This document shows, one piece after another, positions 53,834-62,814 of a stretch of 64,000 nt of DNA. The stretch is from Chryseobacterium indologenes (GTDB taxonomy: Bacteria > Bacteroidota > Bacteroidia > Flavobacteriales > Weeksellaceae). A model generated the notes under the pieces. It had not been told where the DNA came from. It did not search any database and worked only from the letters and a program-made list of their open reading frames with translations. Position numbers and translations under genes: made by a program. Position 1 is the stretch's first letter; every line of letters starts with the position of its first letter. The stretch covers positions 1,674,001 to 1,738,000 of the forward strand of contig NZ_CP018786.1 in assembly GCF_002025665.1 (NCBI RefSeq). The letters run 5' to 3'.

Positions 53834-55111
53834 TTGAATCAAAATATTCCATTAGCTGAAAAATTAAGACCTAAAACCCTGAATGATGTGTTGGGGCAGG
53901 AACACCTTACCGGCGATAAAGGAACAATCAGAAAAATGATTGAAAATAATACCTTGAATTCGTTGATTTTATGGGGACCTCCGGGAACAGGAAAAACTAC
54001 GCTGGCTGAAATTATCTCAGAACAGTCGGGGAGAAAATTTTATAAGCTTTCTGCTGTTTCTTCCGGGGTAAAAGATGTGAGAGATGTGATTGAAGATGCA
54101 AAAAAGCAGAATCTGTTCTCCGGAAAATCGCCTATCTTATTTATTGACGAGATTCACAGGTTCAATAAGTCGCAGCAGGATTCATTATTGCATGCGGTAG
54201 AAAAAGGTTGGATTGTATTGATTGGAGCGACTACTGAGAATCCAAGTTTTGAAGTAGTTTCAGCTTTGCTCTCAAGAAGTCAGGTTTATATTTTAAAGGC
54301 TTTGAGCTATGAAAAGCTGGAAGAATTAATTGATATTGCTTCGGAAAGATACAATAAAGATGAAGGAACGGATTTTAAAATCCTTGAAAAAGAAGCTTTT
54401 ATTCAATATTCAGGTGGTGACGCCAGAAAATTGATTAATTCTGTAGAATTGGTTTTGAATCAATATAAAAATTCGGGTACAACGGAAATTATTAATTCTG
54501 ATGTACTGGAAGTTCTTCAGGAGACGATGGCTTTGTATGATAAAAATGGAGAACAGCATTACGACATTATCTCAGCCTTTATCAAGTCCATGCGTGGAGG
54601 TGATCCTAATGGAGCGGTATATTGGCTGGCGAGAATGATTGCCGGGGGAGAAGATATTAAGTTTATCGCAAGGAGAATGCTTATTCTAGCTGCTGAGGAT
54701 GTAGGTCTGGCTAATCCCAATGCTTTGGTAATAGCTAATAATTGTTTTCAGGCGATCAATGTGATCGGGAACCCTGAGGCAAGGATTATATTAAGTGAAA
54801 CAGCGGTGTATCTTGCAGTTTCACCTAAAAGCAATTCTGCATATATGGCCATCAATGAGGCTCTGGCTTTGGTAAAACAGACGGGAAACCTGCCTGTGCC
54901 ACTTCATTTAAGAAATGCTCCTACCAAACTGATGAAAGACCTGGATTATGGAAAAGAGTATAAGTATGCTCATTCTTATGAAGGAAACTTTGTAGAACAG
55001 GATTTTCTTCCGGAAGAAATCAGGAATGTGAAACTGTATGAGCCGGGAAATAACTCTACGGAAAAGAAGATTTACGAAGAGCTCAAGAAAAAATGGAACA
55101 ATAAATACTAA
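53834..55111 (+). CDS. rarA: replication-associated recombination protein A (MgsA/RarA)
   Basis: An AAA+ clamp-loader-like ATPase acting at stalled forks. I choose the TTG at 53834 (protein MNQNIPLAEKLRPKTLNDVL, 425 aa), since the family starts just before PLAEKLRPKTL; another TTG at 53810 adds eight residues. Walker A is LILWGPPGTGKTTLAEII, Walker B is ILFIDEIHRFNKSQQDS, and sensor 1 is LIGATTENPSFEV. A C-terminal tetramerisation domain has IKSMRGGDPNGAVYWLARMI. The upstream promoter and terminator make it monocistronic. Confidence 0.94.
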   Translation: MNQNIPLAEKLRPKTLNDVLGQEHLTGDKGTIRKMIENNTLNSLILWGPPGTGKTTLAEIISEQSGRKFYKLSAVSSGVKDVRDVIEDAKKQNLFSGKSPILFIDEIHRFNKSQQDSLLHAVEKGWIVLIGATTENPSFEVVSALLSRSQVYILKALSYEKLEELIDIASERYNKDEGTDFKILEKEAFIQYSGGDARKLINSVELVLNQYKNSGTTEIINSDVLEVLQETMALYDKNGEQHYDIISAFIKSMRGGDPNGAVYWLARMIAGGEDIKFIARRMLILAAEDVGLANPNALVIANNCFQAINVIGNPEARIILSETAVYLAVSPKSNSAYMAINEALALVKQTGNLPVPLHLRNAPTKLMKDLDYGKEYKYAHSYEGNFVEQDFLPEEIRNVKLYEPGNNSTEKKIYEELKKKWNNKY

Positions 55112-55115
55112 AAAT

Positions 55116-55150
55116 AAAAAAAGGATGCTGAAAAAACGGCATCCTTTTTT
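55116..55150. terminator. terminator after rarA
   Basis: AAAAAAGGATGC, TGAAAAAACG, GCATCCTTTTTT; bidirectional between convergent genes. Confidence 0.88.
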
Positions 55151-55160
55151 ATGTTATTAA

Positions 55161-55598
55161 TTACTCGGTCGTGTAAATAAATAATGTTTTCTTACCGTTG
55201 TAATCTTTTGTTTCTGTTCTTTTCTTGATTTCAGGATAGATCACAATACTTGTATCTGCAAATTCATATCCTTCAATAAATACAGGATTATCTGCCGGAA
55301 TATTATATTGTACATTAATGGAAGATAATGGCATTCTGTCTAATATATTTTCTCCATTTTTAAACTTATATTCAGTTACGCCTTTTGTAAAAACAGAACT
55401 GTATTTTTTTAAGCTTTGGGGAAGACTGGCTGAAGTATTGTATATCTTTGAAACCTGCAATACGTTCTTTTTGGTATTGAACAATTCTACCGTCCCAATG
55501 GCATTGTCAGCCACTGCAAACTTCACCGCAGGATTTTTTTGCTGAGCAAATAAAGTAGCAGAAGATAGGAGTAAAAAAGAATAGAGTAATTTTTTCAT
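55161..55598 (-). CDS. exported hypothetical protein
   Basis: A 145-aa exported protein with a signal peptide (MKKLLYSFLLLSSATLFAQ). The mature part is a small beta-rich domain starting NPAVKFAVADNAIGTVELFN and ending RTETKDYNGKKTLFIYTTE. I do not recognise the family. It is likely periplasmic. It lies between the rarA terminator and the DUF2339 gene. Confidence 0.7.
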   Translation of the reverse strand: MKKLLYSFLLLSSATLFAQQKNPAVKFAVADNAIGTVELFNTKKNVLQVSKIYNTSASLPQSLKKYSSVFTKGVTEYKFKNGENILDRMPLSSINVQYNIPADNPVFIEGYEFADTSIVIYPEIKKRTETKDYNGKKTLFIYTTE

Positions 55599-55714
55599 AA
55601 TCAGAATATGTAACTGTTAAAAACGTGATAAATATAGTTATTTTTTATAAAATTTGAATAAAATCTTAAATTGTTTTAAATTTTATTTAGAAATAAAAAC
55701 TTTTATCCTGATTG

Positions 55715-57949
55715 TCAGTCGGTGCTTTCTTCTTTTTTATCTTTTTTGTCCACCATATTTCTGATCATATTTTTCAGGCGCTGAAAAGTGAAAGAGCTTA
55801 ATAATAAAATAATTCCGAGAACAATAAAGGCGCTGATTCTTGAAATGTTATCCATTTGCCATACATCATACCCATAAAGTTTTAATACCATCAGGCCTAT
55901 CAATGCAAAACCAATCTTGTTATATTCCTGGATATTATTTTTCAAGCCGTTATAAATAAATATACTGGCAAGAATTGTCCATATAATAGGAAGATAAAGA
56001 ATATTGAAATGTTCACTTGCTTTATAGGAATGAGGAAGATCATTTGAGGTGATTAAAATATAAGAATGGTGAAGTTCACAGCTTACAGAGATAATGAGTG
56101 CTAAAGACAGCATCCAGTAAGAAATCCGTTGCTTATGAAATTCTGAAGAAGGAATAATTCTATATCCTATATATATAAAAGGAATCCATTGAAGCAGATG
56201 TAGAAAATAAAAACTTAAATGGAGTTTTTTTGTTACAATAGCTGCTACAACTGGAAATGTAGAAGCAGATGCATTAATGATGATCAGGAATAAAAACAGA
56301 TAAATCAGGATGTTTTGGATATCATTTCTGATGTTCAATGGTTTTCTGAGAAGTAATAAAGCAAAAATATAATAAATACTGAATAAAAGTCCTACGCTGG
56401 TAATAGCTTGCCAGGGCATTTCTGAAATATGGTACGTAATCTCAAGAAGAAAAGTAATGTAGATAACCCCGTAGCTGACCACTGTAATAAGATCTTCAAA
56501 AAAGTGATGATCTTTTCCATTGGATTCTTTGGAGGTATTCCTTAATAAATAAAGGTTAATTGTGATGGAGATGATGGTAAATAAACTGGTGATAAACGGA
56601 GTATTCAATATGATGCTGAAATCTTTTGTTCCAAAATATGCCGTCCAGGTTATAAGTTGAGCGATCATCACTAATGGAAACAGAATATAAAAGAAGATTT
56701 TGAAAATCCTATGGCCTGTTTTTTTCCAGATAAAAAGAAGAAGAGGAGTCTCTATAGCCCAGATACTGGTGGTGAGATGGGTTTTAAACTGAATAGCAAT
56801 CGCAACGGTTATAAGGCTGGTAACAAGACCTGCAAATACAGAATAGGCAATTCCGAAATTTCTGCGGCTATATTCTCTGAACAGAAGAACGGTGTTTACG
56901 GCAGCAAAAATAAGTGGGAAAATAATTGGAGGTTCATATTGTAGGGTATCAAAAATGTAAAGCAGTCCCAGAATGCTCGAAAAATTAGCGAGAGCAAGTA
57001 TTAAAATATCGGAGGTTGAAAGTATATTTCTTCTGAAGTAATCATGCAGGGCAAAGATGTAGAAAATCAGATAACTGATCAAATAAAAAGTAATGCTTAA
57101 AATCTCAGGGCTTTCATTGGTCCAAGAGAAGAGATATCCTGTGGTAAAAATATAAGCTGTCCATCCCACGCTTTTCCAGTGCTGCAGAAAAGAGGCTGCC
57201 AGCATTCCTGTATTTAAAAGAGTAATATAAATAAAAAGGAAAAGATAGTTGCTTTGTCCTGTACTGATCATCAGAGGAGCTGCAAAACCTCCTATCAGTG
57301 AAAAGATGATCAGTACTTCACTTTTATAATAATAGGATAAGATAATAGAAGCTGCAGTTATGAGTGCAGTTATGATAAAAGCTGTATTTTGGGTAAACAA
57401 ATGGTATTCACGGAAGGCAATGGTGGCTGTGAAATATAAAACGGCAACTCCACCTCCGGTAATAATAGAAGAAAAAACCTGATAATTTTTCCTGAGAAAA
57501 TGTCCGGTTATAATGATTCCTGCTCCGGTACAAAAACCAATTCCCGCTCTTGCTGCTTCACCAATCCAGTTTTTGTCAATAGCGTATTTTACAAAATAAC
57601 CAATTCCGAGAACAAGAGTGAAAATACCAATAATGGTAAGTGTATTTTGTTTTAAAAAATCAAAAACAGGAGTAAGCCAGTCTTTTTGAGCGGGTGTAGA
57701 AATGTTTTCACTTTCTTCACTGTACTTTGCGTTTGTATGTTGAATCTGCTGAGGTTGCTCTTGCTGAGGGATGAATGTCTCTTCTGTTGAGGTTTTCTTA
57801 TGAATTACTTCAGTCTGAGCCGGAGGAGTATTATTGATTTTATAATTAAGATCTGAAATCTCCTTTTCCAATTTTCTGATTTTGGTATTCAGATTATTGA
57901 AAATGATGAAGATAATGATAAAGATAATGGCCGCAACAAATTCATTCAT
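55715..57949 (-). CDS. DUF2339 polytopic membrane protein
   Basis: From the ATG at 57949 (MNEFVAAIIFIIIFIIFNNL) the protein has 744 aa. The TTG frame start at 57967 overlaps its own TATATTTG promoter box and is rejected. After an N-terminal helix and a coiled-coil/linker (to ~100) it contains more than 20 hydrophobic helices. Motifs include GEAARAGIGFCTGAGIIITG and FSLIGGFAAPLMISTGQSNY, typical of DUF2339. Proteins of this family are uncharacterised; an envelope role is presumed. Confidence 0.85.
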   Translation of the reverse strand: MNEFVAAIIFIIIFIIFNNLNTKIRKLEKEISDLNYKINNTPPAQTEVIHKKTSTEETFIPQQEQPQQIQHTNAKYSEESENISTPAQKDWLTPVFDFLKQNTLTIIGIFTLVLGIGYFVKYAIDKNWIGEAARAGIGFCTGAGIIITGHFLRKNYQVFSSIITGGGVAVLYFTATIAFREYHLFTQNTAFIITALITAASIILSYYYKSEVLIIFSLIGGFAAPLMISTGQSNYLFLFIYITLLNTGMLAASFLQHWKSVGWTAYIFTTGYLFSWTNESPEILSITFYLISYLIFYIFALHDYFRRNILSTSDILILALANFSSILGLLYIFDTLQYEPPIIFPLIFAAVNTVLLFREYSRRNFGIAYSVFAGLVTSLITVAIAIQFKTHLTTSIWAIETPLLLFIWKKTGHRIFKIFFYILFPLVMIAQLITWTAYFGTKDFSIILNTPFITSLFTIISITINLYLLRNTSKESNGKDHHFFEDLITVVSYGVIYITFLLEITYHISEMPWQAITSVGLLFSIYYIFALLLLRKPLNIRNDIQNILIYLFLFLIIINASASTFPVVAAIVTKKLHLSFYFLHLLQWIPFIYIGYRIIPSSEFHKQRISYWMLSLALIISVSCELHHSYILITSNDLPHSYKASEHFNILYLPIIWTILASIFIYNGLKNNIQEYNKIGFALIGLMVLKLYGYDVWQMDNISRISAFIVLGIILLLSSFTFQRLKNMIRNMVDKKDKKEESTD

Positions 57950-57964
57950 TTCATTAGTTTTTAT

Positions 57965-57972
57965 CAAATATA
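57965..57972 (-). promoter_or_regulatory. promoter -7 element of the DUF2339 gene
   Basis: TATATTTG (57972-57965) on the minus strand. It overlaps the frame's first possible start codon and decides for the ATG at 57949. Confidence 0.6.
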
Positions 57973-57995
57973 AAGAAATGTTTGATATGCTATTT

Positions 57996-58032
57996 AAAAA
58001 ATTAACCCATCACGGTATAAGCGATGGGTTAA
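57996..58032 (-). terminator. terminator of the C1q-like gene
   Basis: TTAACCCATC and GATGGGTTAA form a 10-bp stem, followed on the minus strand by a T tract (complement of 57996-58001). Confidence 0.85.
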
Positions 58033-58062
58033 ATGGTATAGATAACTAACAATATGTTTTTA

Positions 58063-58773
58063 CTAGTTGGATACTTTGTAAATGTAGAAGGATGCGATAC
58101 TGGATCCTAATAATCCTGCTGTAACAATACCGGAATCTACAATTCCAAAAGAGACTTTGTCGCCTGCCTGAAATGAATACAAAGAATTAATGCTGGAGTC
58201 AGAAAGTGTTAAGTTAACTGCTAATGCAAGGTTAATACCACTGAATGGGCGTGTGTCTATTAGAGTTGTTACTGCAGATCTGGTTCTTGCAATGGCGATA
58301 CCAGGTGCTCCAGATAGTAAAGAAGCCTGTAAACCTGTTCCGTATCTGAATGCGAACCCAACAGCATATACTCCAGTGGATGGAATATTATAAGAACCGT
58401 CAGCATTTGTAAATAAAGTAGCAGTTCCTATAGTTCTGTCGGCTTGTACAAAGCTGACAGGTTGGAAATCAGACGGTAAAACACCTAGGTTAAGAAGGGT
58501 TATACCTGTTGTTTTTTTTGCAGAATACACGGAAGTATTAGTTCCTGCAGCGGCCGTTAATAGAGCAGGGTCCATTGAAAAAACTTGTGTAGTTCCCTGA
58601 TTAACTGCTAAAATTTGATACCCAGGTAGTGCTGTAGCTGCAGGAGTATCACGAACTTTCATAGTTCCGTTAACGTCTAAGGTTGCGGATGGGGTTGCTG
58701 TATTGATACCTACTTGCGAGAATAATGGTAACGTCGCGCATGCTAACATTAAGCTGTAAAGTTTAGTTTTCAT
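58063..58773 (-). CDS. exported C1q-like/fibre-type protein
   Basis: The 236-aa protein from the ATG at 58773; the frame opens eight codons earlier but its promoter box TATATTTG (58807-58800) sits so that only the ATG at 58773 leaves a normal leader. It has a signal peptide (MKTKLYSLMLACATLPLFSQ), then VGINTATPSATLDVNGTMKV, a motif shared with 39619-40416. The C-terminal beta domain has ADGSYNIPSTGVYAVGFAFR, a C1q-like strand pattern with the G-x-Y core. It is likely secreted or surface-exposed; its function is unknown. Confidence 0.8.
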   Translation of the reverse strand: MKTKLYSLMLACATLPLFSQVGINTATPSATLDVNGTMKVRDTPAATALPGYQILAVNQGTTQVFSMDPALLTAAAGTNTSVYSAKKTTGITLLNLGVLPSDFQPVSFVQADRTIGTATLFTNADGSYNIPSTGVYAVGFAFRYGTGLQASLLSGAPGIAIARTRSAVTTLIDTRPFSGINLALAVNLTLSDSSINSLYSFQAGDKVSFGIVDSGIVTAGLLGSSIASFYIYKVSN

Positions 58774-58799
58774 GATCAAGATTTTAATTAGTTGCAAAG

Positions 58800-58807
58800 C
58801 AAATATA
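58800..58807 (-). promoter_or_regulatory. promoter -7 element of the C1q-like gene
   Basis: TATATTTG on the minus strand, 26 bp before the chosen ATG. Confidence 0.6.
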
Positions 58808-59083
58808 CAATAAAAATTATACTCTACATTGTGATATTTTTATTTTTAATATTAATATGATGTAATATCTTTAAACATATGTTTATATTTTGATTTATAT
58901 TATCGCATAATTTAATTACGACTTATTATATTTGTTTTTAGTTTAATTCGTTGTTTGTCAGTGTCTTATTGAAAAATAATTCTCTCCATTGTGTGGGTTA
59001 TTTTTTAATTAAACAGAAGGTGTTGTCATTATGGTAATTTATTGTAAAAGTTTTTTGGATTTTGTGTTTTTTATAGTGTAAAT
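58808..59083. other. intergenic region without recognised features
   Basis: A very AT-rich spacer of about 275 bp between the C1q-like gene's promoter and the pheA terminator. I see no ORF or strong hairpin. Confidence 0.5.
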
Positions 59084-59116
59084 AAAAAAAACACTGCTTT
59101 AATGGCAGTGTTTTTT
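59084..59116 (-). terminator. pheA terminator
   Basis: AAAACACTGC, TTTAATG, GCAGTGTTTT; on the minus strand a T tract follows the stem. Confidence 0.85.
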
Positions 59117-59136
59117 ACAGATTTATTGTTTTTTTT

Positions 59137-59985
59137 CTAGCTTTCCAGGAGAAATTCTTTGTAATTCCCAAGAAAATCTACATTTGCGTGGATTGATTCA
59201 AGCTCTTTTAGTGCATTTTCATGTAAGACTTCTTTCCATGGTCCTTCAACATTGATAAAGAAGAAATAGTTCCCCAGTCCTGTTTTTAATGTTCTGGATT
59301 CAATCTTGCTGAGATTCATTTTTCTCCATGCAAAAACAGATAATACCTGATGCAATCCACCGGGATGATCTTCGGGAAGAGTGATCAGCATACCTGATTT
59401 TTCACCCAGTGTTTCCAGGTTATCATTTTGGTATTTATTCTGCTCTTTAGAAATGATGATAAATCGGGTGTGGTTCTGTTCAAAATCCTGAATATTACGC
59501 TTCACTATTTTCAAGCCATATAGATTGGCTGCAAACTGATTAGCTACTGCAGCAATAGGAGTATCCGGATTCTCAGAAACAAACTTGGCAGCGGCTGCAG
59601 TTGAGGAAAAGTCCTGTTTTGGAATTTCTTTATAATGGGTATCCAGAAAATGAAAGCTCTGTGCAAGGGCTTGCGGATGTGAATATATTCTTTCAATATT
59701 CTCAATAGAATTTTCCGGATGAATCATCAGATGATGGGCAATAGGCATTACTGCTTCTGCTTCAATTTTAATAGACGGAGTTTTATACAAATAATCCAGC
59801 GTCATAGAGACGGTTCCTTCAATAGAGTTTTCCAAAGGTACTACTGCTTTTACTACCTCTCCGTTTTCAACGGCATTAAAACAATCCAGAATGCTGGCTT
59901 GTGGTACTATTTCGTCATCAGGGAAAAGCTGTGCTGCAGCAAGCTGGGTGAAACTGGCATGAGGTCCCAAAAATGCAATCTTCAT
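59137..59985 (-). CDS. pheA: prephenate dehydratase
   Basis: Converts prephenate to phenylpyruvate in phenylalanine synthesis. The 282-aa protein is monofunctional (no chorismate mutase domain). It has MKIAFLGPHASFTQLAAAQL, VVPLENSIEGTVSMTLDYLY, and the catalytic Thr in FEQNHTRFIIIS. A C-terminal ACT domain has LPEDHPGGLHQVLSVFAWRK and LSKIESRTLKTG, where the usual ESRP reads ESRT. Phenylalanine feedback via ACT is expected. No clear consensus promoter was seen. Confidence 0.95.
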   Translation of the reverse strand: MKIAFLGPHASFTQLAAAQLFPDDEIVPQASILDCFNAVENGEVVKAVVPLENSIEGTVSMTLDYLYKTPSIKIEAEAVMPIAHHLMIHPENSIENIERIYSHPQALAQSFHFLDTHYKEIPKQDFSSTAAAAKFVSENPDTPIAAVANQFAANLYGLKIVKRNIQDFEQNHTRFIIISKEQNKYQNDNLETLGEKSGMLITLPEDHPGGLHQVLSVFAWRKMNLSKIESRTLKTGLGNYFFFINVEGPWKEVLHENALKELESIHANVDFLGNYKEFLLES

Positions 59986-60080
59986 AATATAGTATATAAG
60001 GGATGGTTAAATAAGGGTACAAAGGTGCGAATTAATTCATAAATAGAATACGTATTGTGGGGTGTTTTGTTACGGATGAG

Positions 60081-60123
60081 AGTTGCTGGTTTATTTTGTT
60101 GCTGGTTTCTTTTGTTATTAGTT
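60081..60123. repeat. GTTGCTGGT-type dispersed repeat
   Basis: AGTTGCTGGTTTATTTTGTT, GCTGGTTTCTTTTGTTATTA, GTT: two tandem units of the family seen near trpG and at 44310. Confidence 0.65.
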
Positions 60124-60257
60124 AAGTAGAGATAAATATATCTTAATTGCGTTAAAACATTCACCTTTCACTTGCGAAGCAAAATTCACCATTGACATCC
60201 AATACTCCTGCATTAATATTTCACAGAGTAATTTCTCTAATTCCTGCAACCTACAAT

Positions 60258-60668
60258 CTATTTCTTCCAGTTCTTTTCAATCAACTCCATCAGGAAATCC
60301 GGGCACTTGATCACTTTATTGGTTTTTGCGTCGAGAAAGAATAGAGTAGTGGAAGCTTCTGTTATTTTAGTATGCTCTTCATTGTAAATTTCATACTCAA
60401 ATTCAATTCTTACCCCTGGAATTTTTTTTACATAAGTATGAATTTCTAATTTTTGATCATATAAAGCAGGTCGGATATATTTAATTTTATAGTCTGAAAC
60501 CGGCAGCCAAATTCCTTGGTTTTCAATTTCATCGTATGAAATTCCTATGCTTCTGAAGAGTTCAACTCTCGCTACTTCGAAGTACGTTGCATAGTTTCCA
60601 TAGTATACATATTTCATCGGGTCTGTTTCTGCGTAACGTACTCGTATTGAGTGTGTTGTGTGTATCAT
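60258..60668 (-). CDS. YbgC-type acyl-CoA thioesterase
   Basis: The 136-aa hotdog-fold protein from the ATG at 60668: MIHTTHSIRVRYAETDPMKY, VYYGNYATYFEVARVELFRS, the 4-hydroxybenzoyl-CoA thioesterase pattern with catalytic Asp in ETDPMKYVYYGNY. The frame's first Met (60689) sits one base after the TATATTTG promoter box (60698-60691) and cannot be the start. It hydrolyses acyl-CoAs; in other bacteria YbgC lies beside tol-pal, here not. Confidence 0.88.
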   Translation of the reverse strand: MIHTTHSIRVRYAETDPMKYVYYGNYATYFEVARVELFRSIGISYDEIENQGIWLPVSDYKIKYIRPALYDQKLEIHTYVKKIPGVRIEFEYEIYNEEHTKITEASTTLFFLDAKTNKVIKCPDFLMELIEKNWKK

Positions 60669-60690
60669 TTTACGGGTTAAATTATACATA

Positions 60691-60698
60691 CAAATATA
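60691..60698 (-). promoter_or_regulatory. promoter -7 element of the YbgC-like gene
   Basis: TATATTTG on the minus strand; it fixes the start at 60668. Confidence 0.65.
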
Positions 60699-60804
60699 TT
60701 TTTAAATAATCAATACCTGCAATATTTTTTTTTGAAAAGAAAATATTGGACCTTTGTCTTCCTTCTAAACACAGTACAAACAAAGAATAATCGGGGCTTA
60801 AAAA

Positions 60805-62259
60805 ATGGATGACAATTTAATGATGATATGGCAGAAATGCCTTCAGTTTATGCGCGATAACCTGAACGCTGCTGAAGACAATTCTGACCTAAAAAAACTT
60901 GAAAAATCTTTCGATATGCTATTCGACAAGGTTCAGCCGCTTTCATTGGTGGCTAATAACCTCACGTTGATCGTACCGAGCGATTTTTACAAGGAATATA
61001 TAGAGGACAATTACCTGTCCTTACTTTCTGCTGCCCTGAAGAAAAATATTGGAAAAGGAGTGAAATTATGGTATTCTGTGATGGAAAACAGACCAAAAGG
61101 TGAAGAGAAACCTGTTACCATGAACATCAAGGGACAAAGTGTTCCTACTCCGAAAACACAGGAAACAATGCCGCAGGGTTTTTCTGCTAATATTGTAAAC
61201 CCGTTTGTAGTTCCTGGAATTAGAAAAGTAAACATAGATTCTAACCTGAAGCCTGACTACTCATTTGATAGTTATGTAGAAGGAGAAAGCAATAAATTTG
61301 CAGCCACTGTAGCCAGATCCATTGCAAAAAGACCTGGAGCAACTGCTTTCAACCCCTTATTTTTATATGGAGGTTATGGAGTTGGGAAAACCCACTTAGG
61401 TCAGGCTGTTGGTCTTGAAGTAAAAAATCAGTTTCCTGATAAAGTAGTTCTTTATCTGTCTTCTGAAAAGTTTATCCAGCAGTTTATCTCTGCGGCTAAA
61501 GCTCATAAGCAGACTGAGTTTGCGAATTTCTATCAAATGGTAGATGTACTGATTATTGATGATATTCAGTTCTTATCTGGAAAATCTGCTACACAGGACA
61601 GCTTCTTCCATATTTTTGATCACCTGCATCAAAACGGAAAACAGATTATCCTTACCTCAGATAAAGCACCTGCTGATATTATGGATATCCAGGACAGAAT
61701 TGTTTCCCGTTTCAAATGGGGACTTTCTGCAGAAATCAAATCTCCGGATCTATCTACAAGAAGACAGATTATTGAAGATAAACTAAGCAGAGATGGAATT
61801 GTTCTTCCGGGAGATATGCTTGATTTCCTAGCTGCCGAAGCAAAAACGAATGTAAGAGAGCTTATCGGGGTTATCAACTCTGTGATTGCTTACTCTACAG
61901 TATATAAAAGAGATCTTAGTCTTGAGTTGCTTAAGGAAACGATCAACAGAATTGCGGCGAACCAGAAGAAGGTTATCAATATTCCTTACATTCAGGAAGT
62001 GGTTTGTGATTATTTTGGAATCAAAAAAGAACAGCTGCTTTCAAAAACAAGAAAAAGAGAGATTGCATTACCAAGACAGCTTGCCATGTACTTCTCCAAA
62101 GAATTTACCAATTCTACCTTTACTAAAATTGGTGAAGAAATGGGTGGAAAAGATCACTCTACAGTAATGTATGCTTGTGATACCATCAAGGACGTTTCTA
62201 AAATTGATAAAGAAATCAAGAAATACGTAAAAGACCTTACTGAAAGAATCAAACAATAA
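60805..62259 (+). CDS. dnaA: chromosomal replication initiator protein DnaA
   Basis: The 484-aa initiator. Domain I is residues ~1-85 and a linker runs to ~150. The AAA+ domain has FNPLFLYGGYGVGKTHLGQA (Walker A, ~189-196), VLIIDDIQFLSGKSATQDSF (Walker B) and VSRFKWGLSAEIKSPDLSTR. Domain IV ends with the DnaA-box recognition motif MGGKDHSTVMYACDTI. No cluster of DnaA boxes was seen in the short 136-bp upstream gap, so oriC need not be here. gyrB is 44 kb away in the window rather than adjacent. Confidence 0.97.
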   Translation: MDDNLMMIWQKCLQFMRDNLNAAEDNSDLKKLEKSFDMLFDKVQPLSLVANNLTLIVPSDFYKEYIEDNYLSLLSAALKKNIGKGVKLWYSVMENRPKGEEKPVTMNIKGQSVPTPKTQETMPQGFSANIVNPFVVPGIRKVNIDSNLKPDYSFDSYVEGESNKFAATVARSIAKRPGATAFNPLFLYGGYGVGKTHLGQAVGLEVKNQFPDKVVLYLSSEKFIQQFISAAKAHKQTEFANFYQMVDVLIIDDIQFLSGKSATQDSFFHIFDHLHQNGKQIILTSDKAPADIMDIQDRIVSRFKWGLSAEIKSPDLSTRRQIIEDKLSRDGIVLPGDMLDFLAAEAKTNVRELIGVINSVIAYSTVYKRDLSLELLKETINRIAANQKKVINIPYIQEVVCDYFGIKKEQLLSKTRKREIALPRQLAMYFSKEFTNSTFTKIGEEMGGKDHSTVMYACDTIKDVSKIDKEIKKYVKDLTERIKQ

Positions 62260-62282
62260 TTAAGGTTGAGCTTACATAAATT

Positions 62283-62314
62283 AAAATGAAGGATAGTTTT
62301 ATTCTTCATTTTTT
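62283..62314 (+). terminator. dnaA terminator
   Basis: AAAATGAAG, GATAGTTTTATT, CTTCATTTTTT. Confidence 0.85.
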
Positions 62315-62317
62315 ATT

Positions 62318-62325
62318 TAGTTTTG
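62318..62325 (+). promoter_or_regulatory. promoter -7 element of the low-Mr phosphatase gene
   Basis: TAGTTTTG matches TAnnTTTG, directly after the dnaA terminator, 34 bp before the ATG at 62360. Confidence 0.6.
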
Positions 62326-62359
62326 TCGTGAGAAAAGACTCTTTTTAAATACACGGGAT

Positions 62360-62809
62360 ATGAAAATATTAATGGTTTGTCTGGGGAATATATGCAGAAG
62401 CCCCTTGGCGGAAGGAATTATGAAAGCAAAACTACCGGAGCATTATACGGTGGATTCTGCCGGAACTATTTCAATGCATGAAGGTGAACATCCTGATAAA
62501 AGAGCCATTAAAACGGCTGCTAATCATCATATTGATATATCCGGACAAAGATCAAGACCTATCACCAGAAGAGACTTTGAAACCTTTGATAAAATCTACT
62601 GTATGGATATTGACGTATTGGAAGATGTAGTTTCTAAAACTAAAAATGAAGAAGAACGTCAGAAAGTATCTTTGTTTTTAGAAGTATTGGGAGACCACAA
62701 AAATGCTGAGGTTCCGGATCCTTATTGGGGAGATATGAAAGATTTTGAAAAGGTTTTCCAGCTTTTGGATAAAGGATGCACTGCAATCAAAAACCAAATA
62801 TCAAAATAA
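62360..62809 (+). CDS. low molecular weight protein-tyrosine phosphatase
   Basis: The 149-aa protein starts MKILMVCLGNICRSPLAEGI. The P-loop C-x5-R is Cys7-Arg13, and the general-acid Asp lies in AEVPDPYWGDMKDFEKV. It removes phosphate from tyrosine or from arginine/other small substrates in the cytoplasm. Neighbours downstream (NTF2-like, RsmI-like) are on the same strand with short gaps, so a small operon is likely. Confidence 0.95.
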   Translation: MKILMVCLGNICRSPLAEGIMKAKLPEHYTVDSAGTISMHEGEHPDKRAIKTAANHHIDISGQRSRPITRRDFETFDKIYCMDIDVLEDVVSKTKNEEERQKVSLFLEVLGDHKNAEVPDPYWGDMKDFEKVFQLLDKGCTAIKNQISK

Positions 62810-62814
62810 TAATC

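Noticed and set aside
60690..60804. oriC beside dnaA
   Set aside because: Only 136 bp lie upstream of dnaA and no cluster of DnaA boxes or AT-rich repeats was seen.
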